Notes: generated from the sequence alone by a model not told the origin. Shown: positions 9,425-19,276, counted from the first letter of the stretch. The stretch: DNA of 64,000 nt from Paraburkholderia acidicola (GCF_002362315.1 NZ_MTZV01000002.1:1178001-1242000), one strand, 5' to 3'. Made by a program: numbers and translations.

Positions 9425-10830
9425 GCGGTGCCCCGCTCAGTTGCCGACGGGCTGGCGGACAACGCATCGAGCAGCTTCTGATGTACGCCGCCGAAGCCGC
9501 CGTTACTCATCACGAGGACCTGGTCGCCGGGTTGGGCCGCAGCGGCGACGGACTTCACGAGCGAATCGAGATTGTCGAACGCCTGCGCCTTGCCGCCCAG
9601 CGGCGCGAGCGCTTCGGCCAGATTCCAGCCGAGCGCATCGCGGCCGCTCGGTGCGCCGTAACCGAAGACGAGGTCCGCATCCGCCAGGCTGGCCGGCAAT
9701 TGCGCCTTCATCACGCCGAGCTTCATCGTGTTCGAGCGCGGCTCCAGCACGGCGAGGATACGCGTCCGGTCGCGGCCGACGCGCGCGCGCAAGCCCGCGA
9801 TCGTCGTCTCGATCGCTGTTGGGTGATGCGCGAAGTCGTCGTAAACAGTCACGCCGTCGATGCTGCCGCGCACTTCCATCCGGCGCTTCACATTTCGAAA
9901 CGTTGCGAGCGATTGTGCCGCTTGTGCGGGCGGCACGCCGACATGGCGCGCGGCGGCGATCGCGGCCAGCGCGTTCATGCGGTTGTGTTCGCCCTGCACC
10001 TGCCATTCGACAACGCCTGCGCGCACCCCACCGTGATAGACGGCGAAGTGCTCATCGACGGGCACACCTTCGTCGGCGGGTAGCGCCTGCCAGCCGCCTT
10101 CGACGCCGAATCGTTCGACTTCGCTCCAGCAACCGCGCGTAAGTACGCGTTCAAGCGCATCGGCGCGGCCGTTCGTCACGATCCGTCCAACGCCAGGAAT
10201 GGTCCGCACCAGGTGATGAAATTGCGTCTCGATCGATGTGAGATCCGGGAAGATATCGGCATGATCGAATTCGAGGTTGTTCAGGACCGCGGTCCGCGGC
10301 CGGTAGTGCACGAACTTCGAGCGCTTGTCGAAGAACGCGGTGTCGTATTCATCGGCCTCGATCACGAAGAAGCTCGAATCGGTGAGCCGCGCCGAAACGC
10401 CGAAATTCAGCGGCACACCACCGATCAGGAACCCCGGATTCAGACCCGCATCTTCGAGCAGCCACGCCAGCATCGACGTCGTCGTGGTCTTGCCGTGCGT
10501 ACCGGCCACCGCCAGCACCCACTTGCCATTCAGCACGTGTTCGCCGAGCCATTGCGGACCGGACACGTAAGGCAGGCCGCGATCGAGAATCGCCTCCATC
10601 AGCGGATTGCCGCGCGTGACGACATTGCCGATCACGAACAGGTCGGGCTTCAGATCGATCTGTTCGGCGCCGTAACCCTCTATCAGGCGGATGCCTTGCG
10701 CCTCGAGCTGTGTGCTCATCGGCGGATAGACGCCGGCATCGCAACCGGTCACGGTGTGGCCCGCGCCGCGTGCCAGCACCGCGAGACCGCCCATGAACGT
10801 GCCGCAGATGCCGAGGATGTGGATGTGCAT
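9421..10830 (-). CDS. mpl: UDP-MurNAc:L-Ala-gamma-D-Glu-meso-DAP ligase
   Basis: Murein-peptide ligase that attaches recycled tripeptide to UDP-MurNAc, a cytoplasmic peptidoglycan recycling step. I start at the ATG at 10830 (469 residues) because MHIHILGICGTFMGG is the conserved Mpl N-terminus; an in-frame extension of 62 codons upstream is not family-like. The ATP loop is [10 protein letters not shown] near 109-118, followed by Mur-ligase motifs including DEYDTAFFD and the DFAHHPTAI stretch. It partners functionally with ampD at 25.6 kb in this window. Its promoter should lie in the 205-bp gap shared with the divergent gene at 11036. Confidence 0.95.
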   Translation of the reverse strand: MHIHILGICGTFMGGLAVLARGAGHTVTGCDAGVYPPMSTQLEAQGIRLIEGYGAEQIDLKPDLFVIGNVVTRGNPLMEAILDRGLPYVSGPQWLGEHVLNGKWVLAVAGTHGKTTTTSMLAWLLEDAGLNPGFLIGGVPLNFGVSARLTDSSFFVIEADEYDTAFFDKRSKFVHYRPRTAVLNNLEFDHADIFPDLTSIETQFHHLVRTIPGVGRIVTNGRADALERVLTRGCWSEVERFGVEGGWQALPADEGVPVDEHFAVYHGGVRAGVVEWQVQGEHNRMNALAAIAAARHVGVPPAQAAQSLATFRNVKRRMEVRGSIDGVTVYDDFAHHPTAIETTIAGLRARVGRDRTRILAVLEPRSNTMKLGVMKAQLPASLADADLVFGYGAPSGRDALGWNLAEALAPLGGKAQAFDNLDSLVKSVAAAAQPGDQVLVMSNGGFGGVHQKLLDALSASPSATERGTA

Positions 10831-11035
10831 AAGCCTGTCGTGCCGCGCGGGCGTGTTTTTGCGTGGGAGGGAGGAGCGCAGGAGGGGCATGACGCTTGTG
10901 TCAAGCTCGCGCGCAGCCCGTCTGCAAAGGACGCTATTGTAACCGACGGTCTCGCGCGGCCCTATGCCCCGGAGCGCGCCCGGCAGCCGGGCGCCCCCCA
11001 AAAAGAGCGACAACATTCTCTAGTATGATTGCCGG

Positions 11036-11689
11036 ATGGTTCGCAAATCACATTTCGATCCGCAGCGGGTTCGCGAAGAGATCGCGATCGCCGCTGCCAG
11101 GATGATCGCCGAGGACGGGCTGGATTACTCGACTGCCAAGCGCAAGGCTGCGCGACAGGTCATCGGGGAAACGCGCGTTGCCGGCGAATGGCTGCCGGAT
11201 AACGAGCAGATCGAAGACGAAATCCGCGAGTATCAGTCGCTCTTTCAGGGCGAGAGCCAGCCGGCCGTGCTGCGGCGGTTGCGTGAAATCGCGCTCGACT
11301 GGATGGAGCGGCTTGCGCCTTTCAATCCCTATCTGACCGGAGCGGTATTGAATGGCACGGCGGGCGGGCACTCGGATATTCATCTGCAGGCGTTTTGCGA
11401 CAACCCTAAGGAAGTCGCGATCTATCTGCTCAACGCGAACATGCAGTACGACGTATCGGAAACCCGTCATTTCGCCGGCCGCGGCGATGTCGAAACCTTG
11501 AGTTTTCTGTGGCGCCCGACAAACGAATCGCGCGACGCCGAGCCGGTCGGCATCCACGTCGCGCTTTACGATACCGATGACCTGCGCGGCGCGGTACGCG
11601 CCGATGCAAGCGGCCGCCAGGCCCGCGCGACTGCGCAGACGGTCCAGGCCCTGCTCGACGAAACCGGCGCTCCTCCCACTACTAACTAG
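11036..11689 (+). CDS. Conserved protein with degenerate nucleotidyltransferase-like motif
   Basis: 217 residues, no signal peptide or membrane segment. The N-terminal 45 residues are basic and helical (HFDPQRVREEIAIAA). The central LTGAVLNGTAGGHSDIHL (about 101-118) resembles the GS...SDxD core of polymerase-beta-type nucleotidyltransferases, but the second metal aspartate is a histidine (SDIH). A later VALYDTDDLRGA near 178-189 may be a sheet edge. I do not know a function; from memory such proteins sit beside mpl in Burkholderiales and are sometimes mis-named. ATG start at 11036; the TlpA-like gene follows 10 bp after the stop, so they probably share a transcript. Confidence 0.7.
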   Translation: MVRKSHFDPQRVREEIAIAAARMIAEDGLDYSTAKRKAARQVIGETRVAGEWLPDNEQIEDEIREYQSLFQGESQPAVLRRLREIALDWMERLAPFNPYLTGAVLNGTAGGHSDIHLQAFCDNPKEVAIYLLNANMQYDVSETRHFAGRGDVETLSFLWRPTNESRDAEPVGIHVALYDTDDLRGAVRADASGRQARATAQTVQALLDETGAPPTTN

Positions 11690-11699
11690 ACAGATCACG

Positions 11700-12251
11700 A
11701 TGAACACCAGGCGCATTTTCGCGTTCCTCGCCGTGGCGGCCATCGCCGTCGGCGGCGGCGTAACAGCCGGGCACTGGCTGCGCGGCGGAGCGGGCATCGA
11801 ACCGGCCGACGCCGCGTCGTCCTCACAGGCGAACGCGGTCGCGCAGTTGTGGGCTGCGCCGGTCACCAGCGTCGACGGCAAGGCGCAATCGCTGAGCCTG
11901 TATAAAGGCCACCCGGTCGTCATCAATTTCTGGGCTTCCTGGTGTGGTCCGTGTGTGGAAGAGATGCCGACGCTCGCGCAACTTAACCACCAGTACGCGA
12001 AAAAAGGCATCCAGTTCGTCGGACTTGGCGTCGATTCCGGCAAGAACGTGCAGGCGTTCCTGCAGAAAGTCCGGGTCGACTATCCGGTCTATGTAATCGG
12101 TTTCGGTGGGGCCGACCTCGCGCGAGCGTTCGGCAACACGGCGGGTGGCCTGCCATTCACCGTGGTAATCGATGCAAAAGGCACCATACGCTCGACAAAA
12201 TTGGGGCAAATCCAGCCGAAAGAGCTGCAACAAACGCTCGACGCGCTCTAG
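11700..12251 (+). CDS. TlpA-family thioredoxin-like protein, membrane anchored/periplasmic
   Basis: 183 residues from the ATG at 11700. Residues 7-23 form an uncleaved anchor or signal segment. The thioredoxin active site is WASWCGPC with Cys82 and Cys85, followed by EEMPTLAQLN; the late cis-Pro region is GGLPFTVVID. TlpA/ResA-like proteins reduce periplasmic disulfides, for example in apocytochrome c or copper-centre maturation. No cytochrome gene is adjacent (ccsA is 15 kb away), so the client is unknown. It follows the upstream hypothetical by 10 bp. Confidence 0.9.
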   Translation: MNTRRIFAFLAVAAIAVGGGVTAGHWLRGGAGIEPADAASSSQANAVAQLWAAPVTSVDGKAQSLSLYKGHPVVINFWASWCGPCVEEMPTLAQLNHQYAKKGIQFVGLGVDSGKNVQAFLQKVRVDYPVYVIGFGGADLARAFGNTAGGLPFTVVIDAKGTIRSTKLGQIQPKELQQTLDAL

Positions 12252-12385
12252 ATCTCATAATTTTTTATCGGCCAGTTATAGTCGGAACGCACTGAATTGG
12301 CCGCAAATCACCCGAAATTGTCGGGAGATGAGCCCCTCGATGCACAGCGCAAGCAGGGCCGGATCGTCCTGTCACGCAGGGAAAC

Positions 12386-12415
12386 TAGACAAATTTCTCT
12401 AATCAGCGCTAAAGT
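12386..12415 (+). promoter_or_regulatory. Possible sigma70 promoter for aroQ
   Basis: TAGACA (12386-12391) and TAAAGT (12410-12415) are separated by 18 bp, and lie 31 bp upstream of the aroQ ATG in the 194-bp gap after the TlpA-like gene. The match is moderate only. Confidence 0.4.
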
Positions 12416-12445
12416 GCGCCCAATTCCACGGAAAACGAAGCGACC

Positions 12446-12901
12446 ATGACGCGACTGCTGGTACTGCACGGCCCTAACCTCAATCTTCTCGGCACCCGGG
12501 AACCCGAGGTCTATGGCCGTGTGACGCTCCCGCAGATCGATCAGGCGCTGGCCGACCGTGCAGCCGATGCCGGCGTGGAATTCACGTCGTTCCAGAGCAA
12601 CCACGAAGGTGCGCTGGTCGACCGGATCCAGTCTGCCAGGCTCGAAAAGACCGATTTCATTCTGATCAATCCCGCTGCCTACACGCATACCAGCGTGGCA
12701 ATTCGGGACGCACTGGCGGGGGTTGGCATTCCGTTCGTCGAGATTCATCTGTCGAACGTGCATCGCCGCGAACCGTTTCGGCATCACTCGTATCTCTCGG
12801 ACCAGGCGGAAGGCGTGATCTGCGGCCTCGGCTGGAAGGGATATCTGTACGCACTCGAATTCGCGCTCGACCGGCTTGCCGCCGGTACGCAGCACGGCTG
12901 A
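12446..12901 (+). CDS. aroQ: 3-dehydroquinate dehydratase, type II
   Basis: Dehydrates 3-dehydroquinate to 3-dehydroshikimate, two steps from AroE of this window. 151 residues, the standard size of the dodecameric type II enzyme. The N-terminal [18 protein letters not shown] carries the flexible-loop catalytic residues (Arg18, Tyr24); the general-acid His101 is in FVEIHLSN. Heads the aroQ-accB-accC-prmA string found widely in Gamma- and Betaproteobacteria, with accB 72 bp downstream. Confidence 0.97.
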   Translation: MTRLLVLHGPNLNLLGTREPEVYGRVTLPQIDQALADRAADAGVEFTSFQSNHEGALVDRIQSARLEKTDFILINPAAYTHTSVAIRDALAGVGIPFVEIHLSNVHRREPFRHHSYLSDQAEGVICGLGWKGYLYALEFALDRLAAGTQHG

Positions 12902-12973
12902 TTCCAGGACCACTCTATTCAGGATCGGCGACCGACGCCGCCGACCCTCCACGCATTGAAAAGGGGATGCCCG

Positions 12974-13447
12974 ATGGATTTACGTAAACTGAAGACTCTG
13001 ATCGACCTCGTTTCCGAGTCCGGCATTTCGGAACTCGAAGTGACAGAAGGCGAAGGCAAGGTCCGCATCGTCAAGAATGCGGCACCGGTTTACCTCCAGC
13101 AGCCGTCCGCCTACGCACCGCAATACGCCGCTGCGCCGCCACCGGCGCCGGGCGCCGTCGGCGAACCTGCTGCCGGCGCGGCACCGGCTACGCCGGCCGC
13201 CGCCGCACCGCAGGGTCATGTCGTGACCTCGCCGATGGTCGGCACGTTCTACCGTTCGCCATCGCCGGGCACCGATCCGTTCGTCCAGGTCGGCGACACG
13301 GTGAAGGAAGGCCAGACGCTGTGCATCATCGAAGCGATGAAGCTGCTGAACGAAATCGAATCCGACGCATCGGGCGTCATCAAGGAAATTCTCGTCGAGA
13401 ACGGGCAGGCGGTCGAATACGGCCAGCCGCTCTACGTGGTCGGCTGA
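12974..13447 (+). CDS. accB: Biotin carboxyl carrier protein of acetyl-CoA carboxylase
   Basis: 157 residues from the ATG at 12974, chosen for its AAGGGG ribosome-binding site (12961-12966) and the conserved [12 protein letters not shown] start; an in-frame ATG 18 nt upstream is less likely. The N-terminal domain is followed by an Ala/Pro-rich linker (about 38-80) and the biotinyl domain. Biotinylated Lys123 lies in the EAMKL motif. Carries CO2 from AccC to the carboxyltransferase in the first step of fatty-acid synthesis. Confidence 0.97.
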   Translation: MDLRKLKTLIDLVSESGISELEVTEGEGKVRIVKNAAPVYLQQPSAYAPQYAAAPPPAPGAVGEPAAGAAPATPAAAAPQGHVVTSPMVGTFYRSPSPGTDPFVQVGDTVKEGQTLCIIEAMKLLNEIESDASGVIKEILVENGQAVEYGQPLYVVG

Positions 13448-13578
13448 CGCGGCGCGCGTTGCAGCCGCCGTCCGCGCGCCCGAAGCTGTCCGGTGCGCGT
13501 CCGATCCTCTAAGGCTCTTGCGCGTGCCGCTCTTTCGCAAGACTCGCGCAGCGCCCATTGATGAGTCGAAAACCCGCT

Positions 13579-14946
13579 ATGTTTGAAAAAATCCTTATTG
13601 CCAATCGCGGCGAAATCGCGCTCCGTATCCAGCGCGCGTGCCGTGAGCTCGGCGTCAAGACGGTCGTCGTCTATTCGGAAGCCGACAAGGAAGCCAAGTA
13701 CGTGAAGCTCGCGGACGAGGCAGTCTGTATCGGCCCGGCCCCGTCGAACCTCAGCTATCTGAACATGCCGGCGCTGATCAGCGCGGCGGAAGTCACCGAC
13801 GCCGAGGCGATCCACCCTGGCTACGGCTTCCTGTCGGAGAACGCCGATTTCGCGGAACGCGTCGAGCAATCGGGCTTCGTGTTCATCGGCCCGCGGCCCG
13901 AAACGATCCGCCTGATGGGCGACAAGGTCTCCGCCAAGCAGACGATGATCAAGACCGGCGTGCCGTGCGTGCCGGGCTCGGAAGGCGCGTTGCCCGAAGA
14001 TCCGAAGGAGATCGTGAAGATTGCGCGCACGGTCGGCTATCCGGTGATCATCAAGGCAGCGGGCGGCGGCGGCGGTCGCGGCATGCGCGTGGTGCACACG
14101 GAAGCGGCGCTCGTCAACGCGGTCAACATGACACGCGAGGAAGCGGGCCGCGCGTTCGGCAATCCGCAGGTCTACATGGAGAAATTCCTCGAAAACCCGC
14201 GGCACGTCGAAATCCAGATCCTCTCCGATTCGTTCAAGAACGCCGTATGGCTCGGCGAGCGCGACTGCTCGATGCAGCGCCGCCATCAGAAGGTGATCGA
14301 AGAAGCGCCGGCACCGGGCATCGCGCGGCGTCTGATCGAGCGTATCGGCGACCGCTGCGCCGACGCGTGCAAGAAGATGGGCTATCTCGGCGCAGGCACG
14401 TTCGAGTTTCTGTACGAGAACGGCGAGTTCTACTTCATCGAAATGAACACGCGCGTGCAGGTCGAACATCCGGTGACTGAACTGATCACCGGCGTCGACA
14501 TCGTGCAGGAGCAGATCCGCATTGCGGCCGGCGAGAAGCTCTCGTTCCGCCAGCGCGATATCCAGTTCCGGGGACACGCGATCGAATGCCGGATCAACGC
14601 CGAAGATCCGTTCAAGTTCATTCCATCGCCGGGACGTTTGACGTCGTGGCATATGCCGGGCGGCCCCGGCATCCGCGTCGATTCGCACGCGTACAACGGC
14701 TATTTCGTGCCGCCTAACTACGATTCGATGATCGGCAAGCTGATCGCCTACGGCGCGACGCGCGAACAGGCGATCAAGCGGATGCGCATCGCGTTGTCGG
14801 AAATGGTCGTCGAGGGCATCCAGACCAACATCCCGTTGCATCGCGAGTTGATGCTCGACGCGAAGTTCGTCGAAGGTGGCACGAGCATCCATTACCTCGA
14901 AAACCGTCTCGCCGCGAAGCAGCAGGCAGCACCGGAAGAAGCGTAA
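13579..14946 (+). CDS. accC: Biotin carboxylase subunit of acetyl-CoA carboxylase
   Basis: ATP-dependent carboxylation of AccB-bound biotin. I start at the ATG at 13579 ([14 protein letters not shown]), giving 455 residues against about 449 in E. coli; TTG 13558 and ATG 13561 are in frame but add residues absent from the family. ATP-grasp features: [11 protein letters not shown] near 159-169, [10 protein letters not shown] near 79-88, and [14 protein letters not shown] in the catalytic core. Neither upstream start has a strong ribosome-binding site, so the start is the only uncertain point. prmA follows the stop by 2 bp. Confidence 0.96.
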   Translation: MFEKILIANRGEIALRIQRACRELGVKTVVVYSEADKEAKYVKLADEAVCIGPAPSNLSYLNMPALISAAEVTDAEAIHPGYGFLSENADFAERVEQSGFVFIGPRPETIRLMGDKVSAKQTMIKTGVPCVPGSEGALPEDPKEIVKIARTVGYPVIIKAAGGGGGRGMRVVHTEAALVNAVNMTREEAGRAFGNPQVYMEKFLENPRHVEIQILSDSFKNAVWLGERDCSMQRRHQKVIEEAPAPGIARRLIERIGDRCADACKKMGYLGAGTFEFLYENGEFYFIEMNTRVQVEHPVTELITGVDIVQEQIRIAAGEKLSFRQRDIQFRGHAIECRINAEDPFKFIPSPGRLTSWHMPGGPGIRVDSHAYNGYFVPPNYDSMIGKLIAYGATREQAIKRMRIALSEMVVEGIQTNIPLHRELMLDAKFVEGGTSIHYLENRLAAKQQAAPEEA

Positions 14947-14948
14947 GC

Positions 14949-15851
14949 ATGAGCTACCGGGAACTGATCGTCGAGATGGAGCGGGAACGCGCCGAGGCGC
15001 TGTCCGACGCGTTGCTCGAACTGGGCGCGCTGTCGGTATCGGTAGAAGACGCCGACGCCGATACGCCCGACGAACAGCCGCTCTTCGGCGAACCCGGTCT
15101 CACCCCCGAGCGCAGCGCGTGGCAGCACTCGCGCGTGATCGCATTGATGGCGTCCGAGGCCGAGCCCGCGGTCCTGCTGGCCGCTGCCTTCAACACGCTC
15201 GGGCTCACCACGACACCGCTGTTCACCGTGCGCGAGGTCGAGGAGCAGGACTGGGTGCGGCTTACGCAGTCGCAGTTCGATCCGATCGCGATCGGCGAAC
15301 GCATCTGGGTCGTACCGTCGTGGCACGACGCACCCGATCCGGATGCGCTGATCCTTGAACTCGATCCGGGCCTCGCCTTCGGCACCGGCAGCCATCCCAC
15401 GACGCGGCTCTGCATGGAATGGCTCGAGCAGACCGTGACGCCCGGGCAATCGGTGCTCGACTACGGCTGCGGCTCCGGCATCCTTGCGATACTCGCGAAA
15501 AAATGTGGCGCGGACCCGGTGTTCGGCATCGATATCGATCCGCAAGCCGTCGAATCCGCCCAGTACAACAGCGCGCGCAATCATGCCGACGTCACCTACG
15601 GCTTGCCCGACAGCTGCCCGCCAGGCGAATTCGACATCGTCGTCGCGAACATCCTGTCGAACCCGTTGAAGCTGATGGCGTCGATGTTGTCGTCGAAAGT
15701 CAGACCGGCTGGACGGATCGCATTATCCGGCGTTCTCGCGCGACAGGCCGACGAAGTCGCCCGCGCCTACCAGCCGTGGATCGACATCGAAGTCTGGCGC
15801 GAACATGAGGGCTGGGTATGCCTTGCAGGAACGCGCCGCGAAAGCCATTAG
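14949..15851 (+). CDS. prmA: Ribosomal protein L11 methyltransferase
   Basis: SAM-dependent trimethylation of ribosomal protein L11. 300 residues (E. coli 293). An N-terminal substrate-recognition domain is followed by [11 protein letters not shown] near 142-152 and the SAM loop [13 protein letters not shown] at 169-181, then [10 protein letters not shown], the NPPY-equivalent of PrmA. ATG at 14949 lies directly after the accC stop, implying coupled expression. Confidence 0.96.
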   Translation: MSYRELIVEMERERAEALSDALLELGALSVSVEDADADTPDEQPLFGEPGLTPERSAWQHSRVIALMASEAEPAVLLAAAFNTLGLTTTPLFTVREVEEQDWVRLTQSQFDPIAIGERIWVVPSWHDAPDPDALILELDPGLAFGTGSHPTTRLCMEWLEQTVTPGQSVLDYGCGSGILAILAKKCGADPVFGIDIDPQAVESAQYNSARNHADVTYGLPDSCPPGEFDIVVANILSNPLKLMASMLSSKVRPAGRIALSGVLARQADEVARAYQPWIDIEVWREHEGWVCLAGTRRESH

Positions 15852-15901
15852 AATAGGACGTATTGCTCACCTACCGGCCTTCTCAGGCTCCCCGGCTCGA
15901 T

Positions 15902-17059
15902 ATGCTCCTGGCAACGCGCTGTCCATTTTGCGAAACCGTCTTCCGGCTCCAGCCGGCACAGCTCGCGCTGCGTCGCGGTCTCGTTCGTTGCGGACACTGC
16001 CAGCAGGTATTCGACGCAGCGAGCGGCCTGTATGAACACACTGAAGGCGCCGATTTTTCGACAGCCGTGCCGGTTGCTGCGGAAACGGCGGCAGCGCTGA
16101 CGTCGGGCACCAGCGTGCCGCAGGATGCCGCATCGGCCTCCTCCACCGTTGGCGCACCCGAGACCCCGAACTTCCGCGCCGAAGCGTGGAACCCCTGGGC
16201 ACCGGCACCCGACGCAGCAGTCGATGAGAACCTGCTGCACGACACGTCGGCGGCGCAGTTCAATCCCGCAGTCGTCGTACCGTCTGCCATTCCGTATGTA
16301 GCGCCAGCCGTCGAAAGCAATCCGCAAGCCGCTACGGAACACGAGGCATTCAACGCACCGCAACTCGCTGCCCAGCCCGTCGTCCACGACGCCAACGCAT
16401 GGCACGGTGCCGAACCCGCGCTCACCGAGGCATCGTCGACGGCGTTGCTCAGGCAGCCCGCGCTCGACGGCGAACCGCATTTCGGCCCGATTTCCAGCGA
16501 ACCCTTCGCCACCGCGTTACCGCAGGACAGCGGCGACCACTTCGCGGTTGTCCGCGAAACTCGCGCGCCCACGCCGCGACGGCTCGGCTGGCGGATTCTC
16601 GGCAGCCTCGTCGCGCTTGCCCTGCTCGTGCTGCTGCTCGCCCAGCTGGCGTGGTGGCAACGTGAAACGGTGATGGTTTACTGGTCGCAGTCGCAGGCGC
16701 TGTATGGGCAGGCCTGCGCGCAACTCGGCTGCACGGTGACGGCGCCGCGCGACATCGACGGTTTGCAGGTCGAACCATCCGATCTGCGCCAGGTGGACGG
16801 TCCGCACCGGCTCGAACTGAAGATGCCGCTGCACAATCGCTTCAACGTCGCGCTGGCCTACCCGGCCATCGAACTCACGCTGCTCGACGCGCAAAACAAC
16901 GTGGCGGTGCGGCGTATCCTGTGGCCTCAAGATTATGTGAAGCCGGGCACGCCGATCGCCGCCGGCCTGCCGCCGCGCACGACGCAAACGATGATCGTGC
17001 ATCTCGACACCGGCAACGCAGTGGCAACGAATTTCCGCGTCCAGATCTTTTACCCGTGA
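15902..17059 (+). CDS. Zinc-ribbon and DUF3426 membrane protein
   Basis: 385 residues from the ATG at 15902, where MLLATRCPFCETVF matches the MJ0042-type zinc-ribbon start. Zinc ligands: Cys7, Cys10, Cys30, Cys33. Residues about 45-220 are a low-complexity Ala/Pro/Glu linker, then one transmembrane segment (ILGSLVALALLVLLLAQLAWW, near 237-257), then a DUF3426 domain outside the membrane (from about 270). Function unknown; the layout suggests a cytoplasmic metal-binding head tethered to a periplasmic domain. Placement after prmA is a Betaproteobacterial hallmark. Confidence 0.85.
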   Translation: MLLATRCPFCETVFRLQPAQLALRRGLVRCGHCQQVFDAASGLYEHTEGADFSTAVPVAAETAAALTSGTSVPQDAASASSTVGAPETPNFRAEAWNPWAPAPDAAVDENLLHDTSAAQFNPAVVVPSAIPYVAPAVESNPQAATEHEAFNAPQLAAQPVVHDANAWHGAEPALTEASSTALLRQPALDGEPHFGPISSEPFATALPQDSGDHFAVVRETRAPTPRRLGWRILGSLVALALLVLLLAQLAWWQRETVMVYWSQSQALYGQACAQLGCTVTAPRDIDGLQVEPSDLRQVDGPHRLELKMPLHNRFNVALAYPAIELTLLDAQNNVAVRRILWPQDYVKPGTPIAAGLPPRTTQTMIVHLDTGNAVATNFRVQIFYP

Positions 17060-17149
17060 CGCATCTTTCGCAGCCTCGCGTGCCTGGCTCTGCCGGGTCA
17101 ACGCAGGCTCGTTTTCCGTTCAATCCCTGAGTTATTTTCGGAGCACAAC

Positions 17150-17650
17150 ATGAGTCAAGTCACGCTGGGTGGCAACCCGATCGAAGTAGCCGGCACGTTC
17201 CCTTCCACCGGCCAGAAAGCGCCCGCCTTCTCGCTCGTCGGCAAGGATCTGAAGCCGGTCTCGCTGGCCGATTTCGCCGGCAAGCGCAAGGTACTGAACA
17301 TCGTCCCGAGCCTCGACACGCCGACGTGCGCTACGTCGACGCGCAAGTTCAACGAAGCCGCGGCGAAGCTGTCGAACACCGCTGTGATTGTCGTATCGGG
17401 CGACCTGCCGTTTGCGGCATCGCGTTTCTGCACGACGGAAGGCATCGAGAACGTCGTGACGGCTTCGACGTTCCGCGGTCACGATTTCGCCCAGGCGTAT
17501 GGCGTCGACGTGACGAGCGGCCCGCTGACGGGCCTGACGGCACGCGCCGTGGTCGTCATCGATGAAAACGACCAGGTCGTTCATGCGGAGCTCGTCGGCG
17601 AGATCAAGGACGAGCCCAACTACGACGCGGCACTCGGCGCGCTGAAGTAA
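17150..17650 (+). CDS. tpx: Thiol peroxidase (atypical 2-Cys peroxiredoxin)
   Basis: Periplasmic/cytoplasmic lipid and hydrogen hydroperoxide reductase using thioredoxin. 166 residues, the family norm. Peroxidatic Cys60 is in [14 protein letters not shown] and resolving Cys94 in [12 protein letters not shown], the Tpx spacing. ATG at 17150 with CGGAG about 8 nt upstream. A G+C-rich hairpin follows at 17673-17695. Confidence 0.97.
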   Translation: MSQVTLGGNPIEVAGTFPSTGQKAPAFSLVGKDLKPVSLADFAGKRKVLNIVPSLDTPTCATSTRKFNEAAAKLSNTAVIVVSGDLPFAASRFCTTEGIENVVTASTFRGHDFAQAYGVDVTSGPLTGLTARAVVVIDENDQVVHAELVGEIKDEPNYDAALGALK

Positions 17651-17672
17651 GCTCATTACCGGACACGATCCT

Positions 17673-17695
17673 GCGCCGCGCCTTCCGCGCGGCGC
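17673..17695 (+). terminator. Hairpin after tpx, probable terminator
   Basis: Perfect 9-bp arms GCGCCGCGC (17673-17681) and GCGCGGCGC (17687-17695) with loop CTTCC, followed only by TTTCAC. The short T-run makes efficient intrinsic termination uncertain. Confidence 0.5.
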
Positions 17696-17740
17696 TTTCA
17701 CATCGTCGCCCCCTCTTCGATTTCTACAGGAACGTTCGCC

Positions 17741-18679
17741 TTGGCTACGCTGATTTGTGGTTCGATTGCCTACGACATCATCATGAACTTCGAGGGCCGG
17801 TTTCGGGAGCACATCCTGCCCGACCAGGTCCACATCCTGAACGTCAGCTTCCTCGTGCCGACGATGCGCCGCGAGTTCGGCGGCTGTGCCGGCAATATCG
17901 GCTATTCGCTGCATCTGCTGGGCGGCGACGCGAAGATCATGGGCACGGTCGGCGCCGCCGACGCGCAGTCCTACATCGACCGGCTGGACCGCCTGGGACT
18001 ATCGAAGGAGTACGTACGGGTGCTGCCCGACACGTATACCGCCCAGGCGATGATCAGCACCGATCTCGACAACAACCAGATCACGGCGTTTCACCCGGGC
18101 GCGATGATGCAGTCGCACGTGAACCGCGTCGACGAAACACAAGGCATCACGCTCGGCATCGTGGCGCCGGACGGCTTCGACGGGATGATCCAGCACGCGG
18201 AGCAGTTCGCCGCCACCGGCGTACCGTTCATTTTCGATCCGGGCCAGGGTTTGCCGCTGTTCGACGGCGCGTCGCTACGGCGCATGATTGAACTTGCCTC
18301 GTATGTTGCTGTCAACGATTACGAAGCTAAACTGGTAAGTAGTCGGACAGGCTGGTCGATAGAAGAAATTGCCGGCCGCGTCGAGGCACTGATCGTAACG
18401 CTGGGCGAGAACGGATCGCAGATCCATCATTCGGGGCGCATCGAAGACATTCCGGCGGTCACCGCACAGCGCGTGCTCGATCCGACCGGTTGCGGAGATG
18501 CCTTCCGTGGCGGCCTGCTGTACGGCATCGAGCGGAACCTCGGCTGGGCGACCACCGGCCGTCTGGCGAGCCTGATGGGCGCACTCAAGATCGAAACTCA
18601 GGGCCCGCAAACCTACGCGCCATCGCGCGCGGAGATCAATCAACGATTCAAGCAGGCGTTTGGTTACGACCTGCCGTAA
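17741..18679 (+). CDS. PfkB/ribokinase-family sugar or nucleoside kinase
   Basis: 312 residues with the two PfkB signatures: GGCAGNIGYSLHLLGG near 47-62 and the C-terminal DPTGCGDAFRGG near 247-258, with Asp253 as catalytic base. The anion hole and fold class are clear; the phosphate acceptor is not. Related Burkholderia proteins are labelled adenosine kinase-like, which fits but cannot be shown here. The start is TTG at 17741 with AGGAA 9 nt upstream; no ATG fits the conserved MATLICGSIAYD start. Confidence 0.88.
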   Translation: MATLICGSIAYDIIMNFEGRFREHILPDQVHILNVSFLVPTMRREFGGCAGNIGYSLHLLGGDAKIMGTVGAADAQSYIDRLDRLGLSKEYVRVLPDTYTAQAMISTDLDNNQITAFHPGAMMQSHVNRVDETQGITLGIVAPDGFDGMIQHAEQFAATGVPFIFDPGQGLPLFDGASLRRMIELASYVAVNDYEAKLVSSRTGWSIEEIAGRVEALIVTLGENGSQIHHSGRIEDIPAVTAQRVLDPTGCGDAFRGGLLYGIERNLGWATTGRLASLMGALKIETQGPQTYAPSRAEINQRFKQAFGYDLP

Positions 18680-18728
18680 TTCGAGCGGGCACTTCAATGC
18701 CCGTTCGGCGTTTATCTGGAGTATGGGA

Positions 18729-19205
18729 ATGAAAACAACGAATCGCCTCGTAGTGGCCGCAATCGTCGTCGGCACGCTCGCCATGTCGGGGTGTGCCTAC
18801 AACAGCAGTTCGGCCGACGTGTACACCGCATCGCAGGCACAACGCGAAGAAACGGTCCGCATGGGCGTCGTCGACAGCGTGCGCGCAGTGCGTATCAGTT
18901 CCAACAATGGCCAGCCTAGCGGACTCGGCGCACTCGGCGGCGGCGCGCTGGGCGCGGTGGCCGGTAGCGCGATCGGCGGCGGGCGTGGTTCGATCGTGAC
19001 GGGCATCATCGGCGGTCTCGCCGGTGCGGTGGCCGGCAACGCCATCGAGAACGGTGTCGCCGTGCACAACGGCGTTGAAATCACCGTGCGACTCGACAAC
19101 GGCGACATCCGTGCCATCACCCAGAGTGCCAACGGCGAGATCTTCCAGGCCGGCGAGCGTGTTCGTCTGCTGTCGAGCGGCGGCGTTACCCGCGTCACGC
19201 ACTAA
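18729..19205 (+). CDS. Glycine-zipper outer-membrane lipoprotein (SlyB/Pcp-like)
   Basis: 158 residues from the ATG at 18729 (an ATG two codons upstream at 18723 is equally possible). The signal peptide ends in the lipobox AMSGC with lipidated Cys22. The centre (about 65-110) is a glycine-zipper 2TM region of GxxxG repeats (GALGGGALGAVAGSAIGGG), typical of SlyB/Pcp lipoproteins that insert in the outer membrane. The C-terminal beta-rich stretch handles ITVRLDNGDIRAI. A hairpin without a T-run (18683-18706) lies just upstream and a strong terminator follows at 19245. Confidence 0.88.
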   Translation: MKTTNRLVVAAIVVGTLAMSGCAYNSSSADVYTASQAQREETVRMGVVDSVRAVRISSNNGQPSGLGALGGGALGAVAGSAIGGGRGSIVTGIIGGLAGAVAGNAIENGVAVHNGVEITVRLDNGDIRAITQSANGEIFQAGERVRLLSSGGVTRVTH

Positions 19206-19244
19206 GCTGGATTTCCCCTAACCGCAGTTCGCTGCGGCGACCTC

Positions 19245-19276
19245 AAAGCGCATGCGCTCCCCTGTGCATGCGCTTT
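19245..19276 (+). terminator. Rho-independent terminator after the lipoprotein gene
   Basis: Arms AAAGCGCATG (19245-19254) and CATGCGCTTT (19267-19276) pair perfectly; the T-run continues to 19280. Confidence 0.9.

Noticed and set aside
10831..11016. Longer mpl start
   Set aside because: Extra 62 residues precede the conserved MHIHILGICG start and have no similarity.
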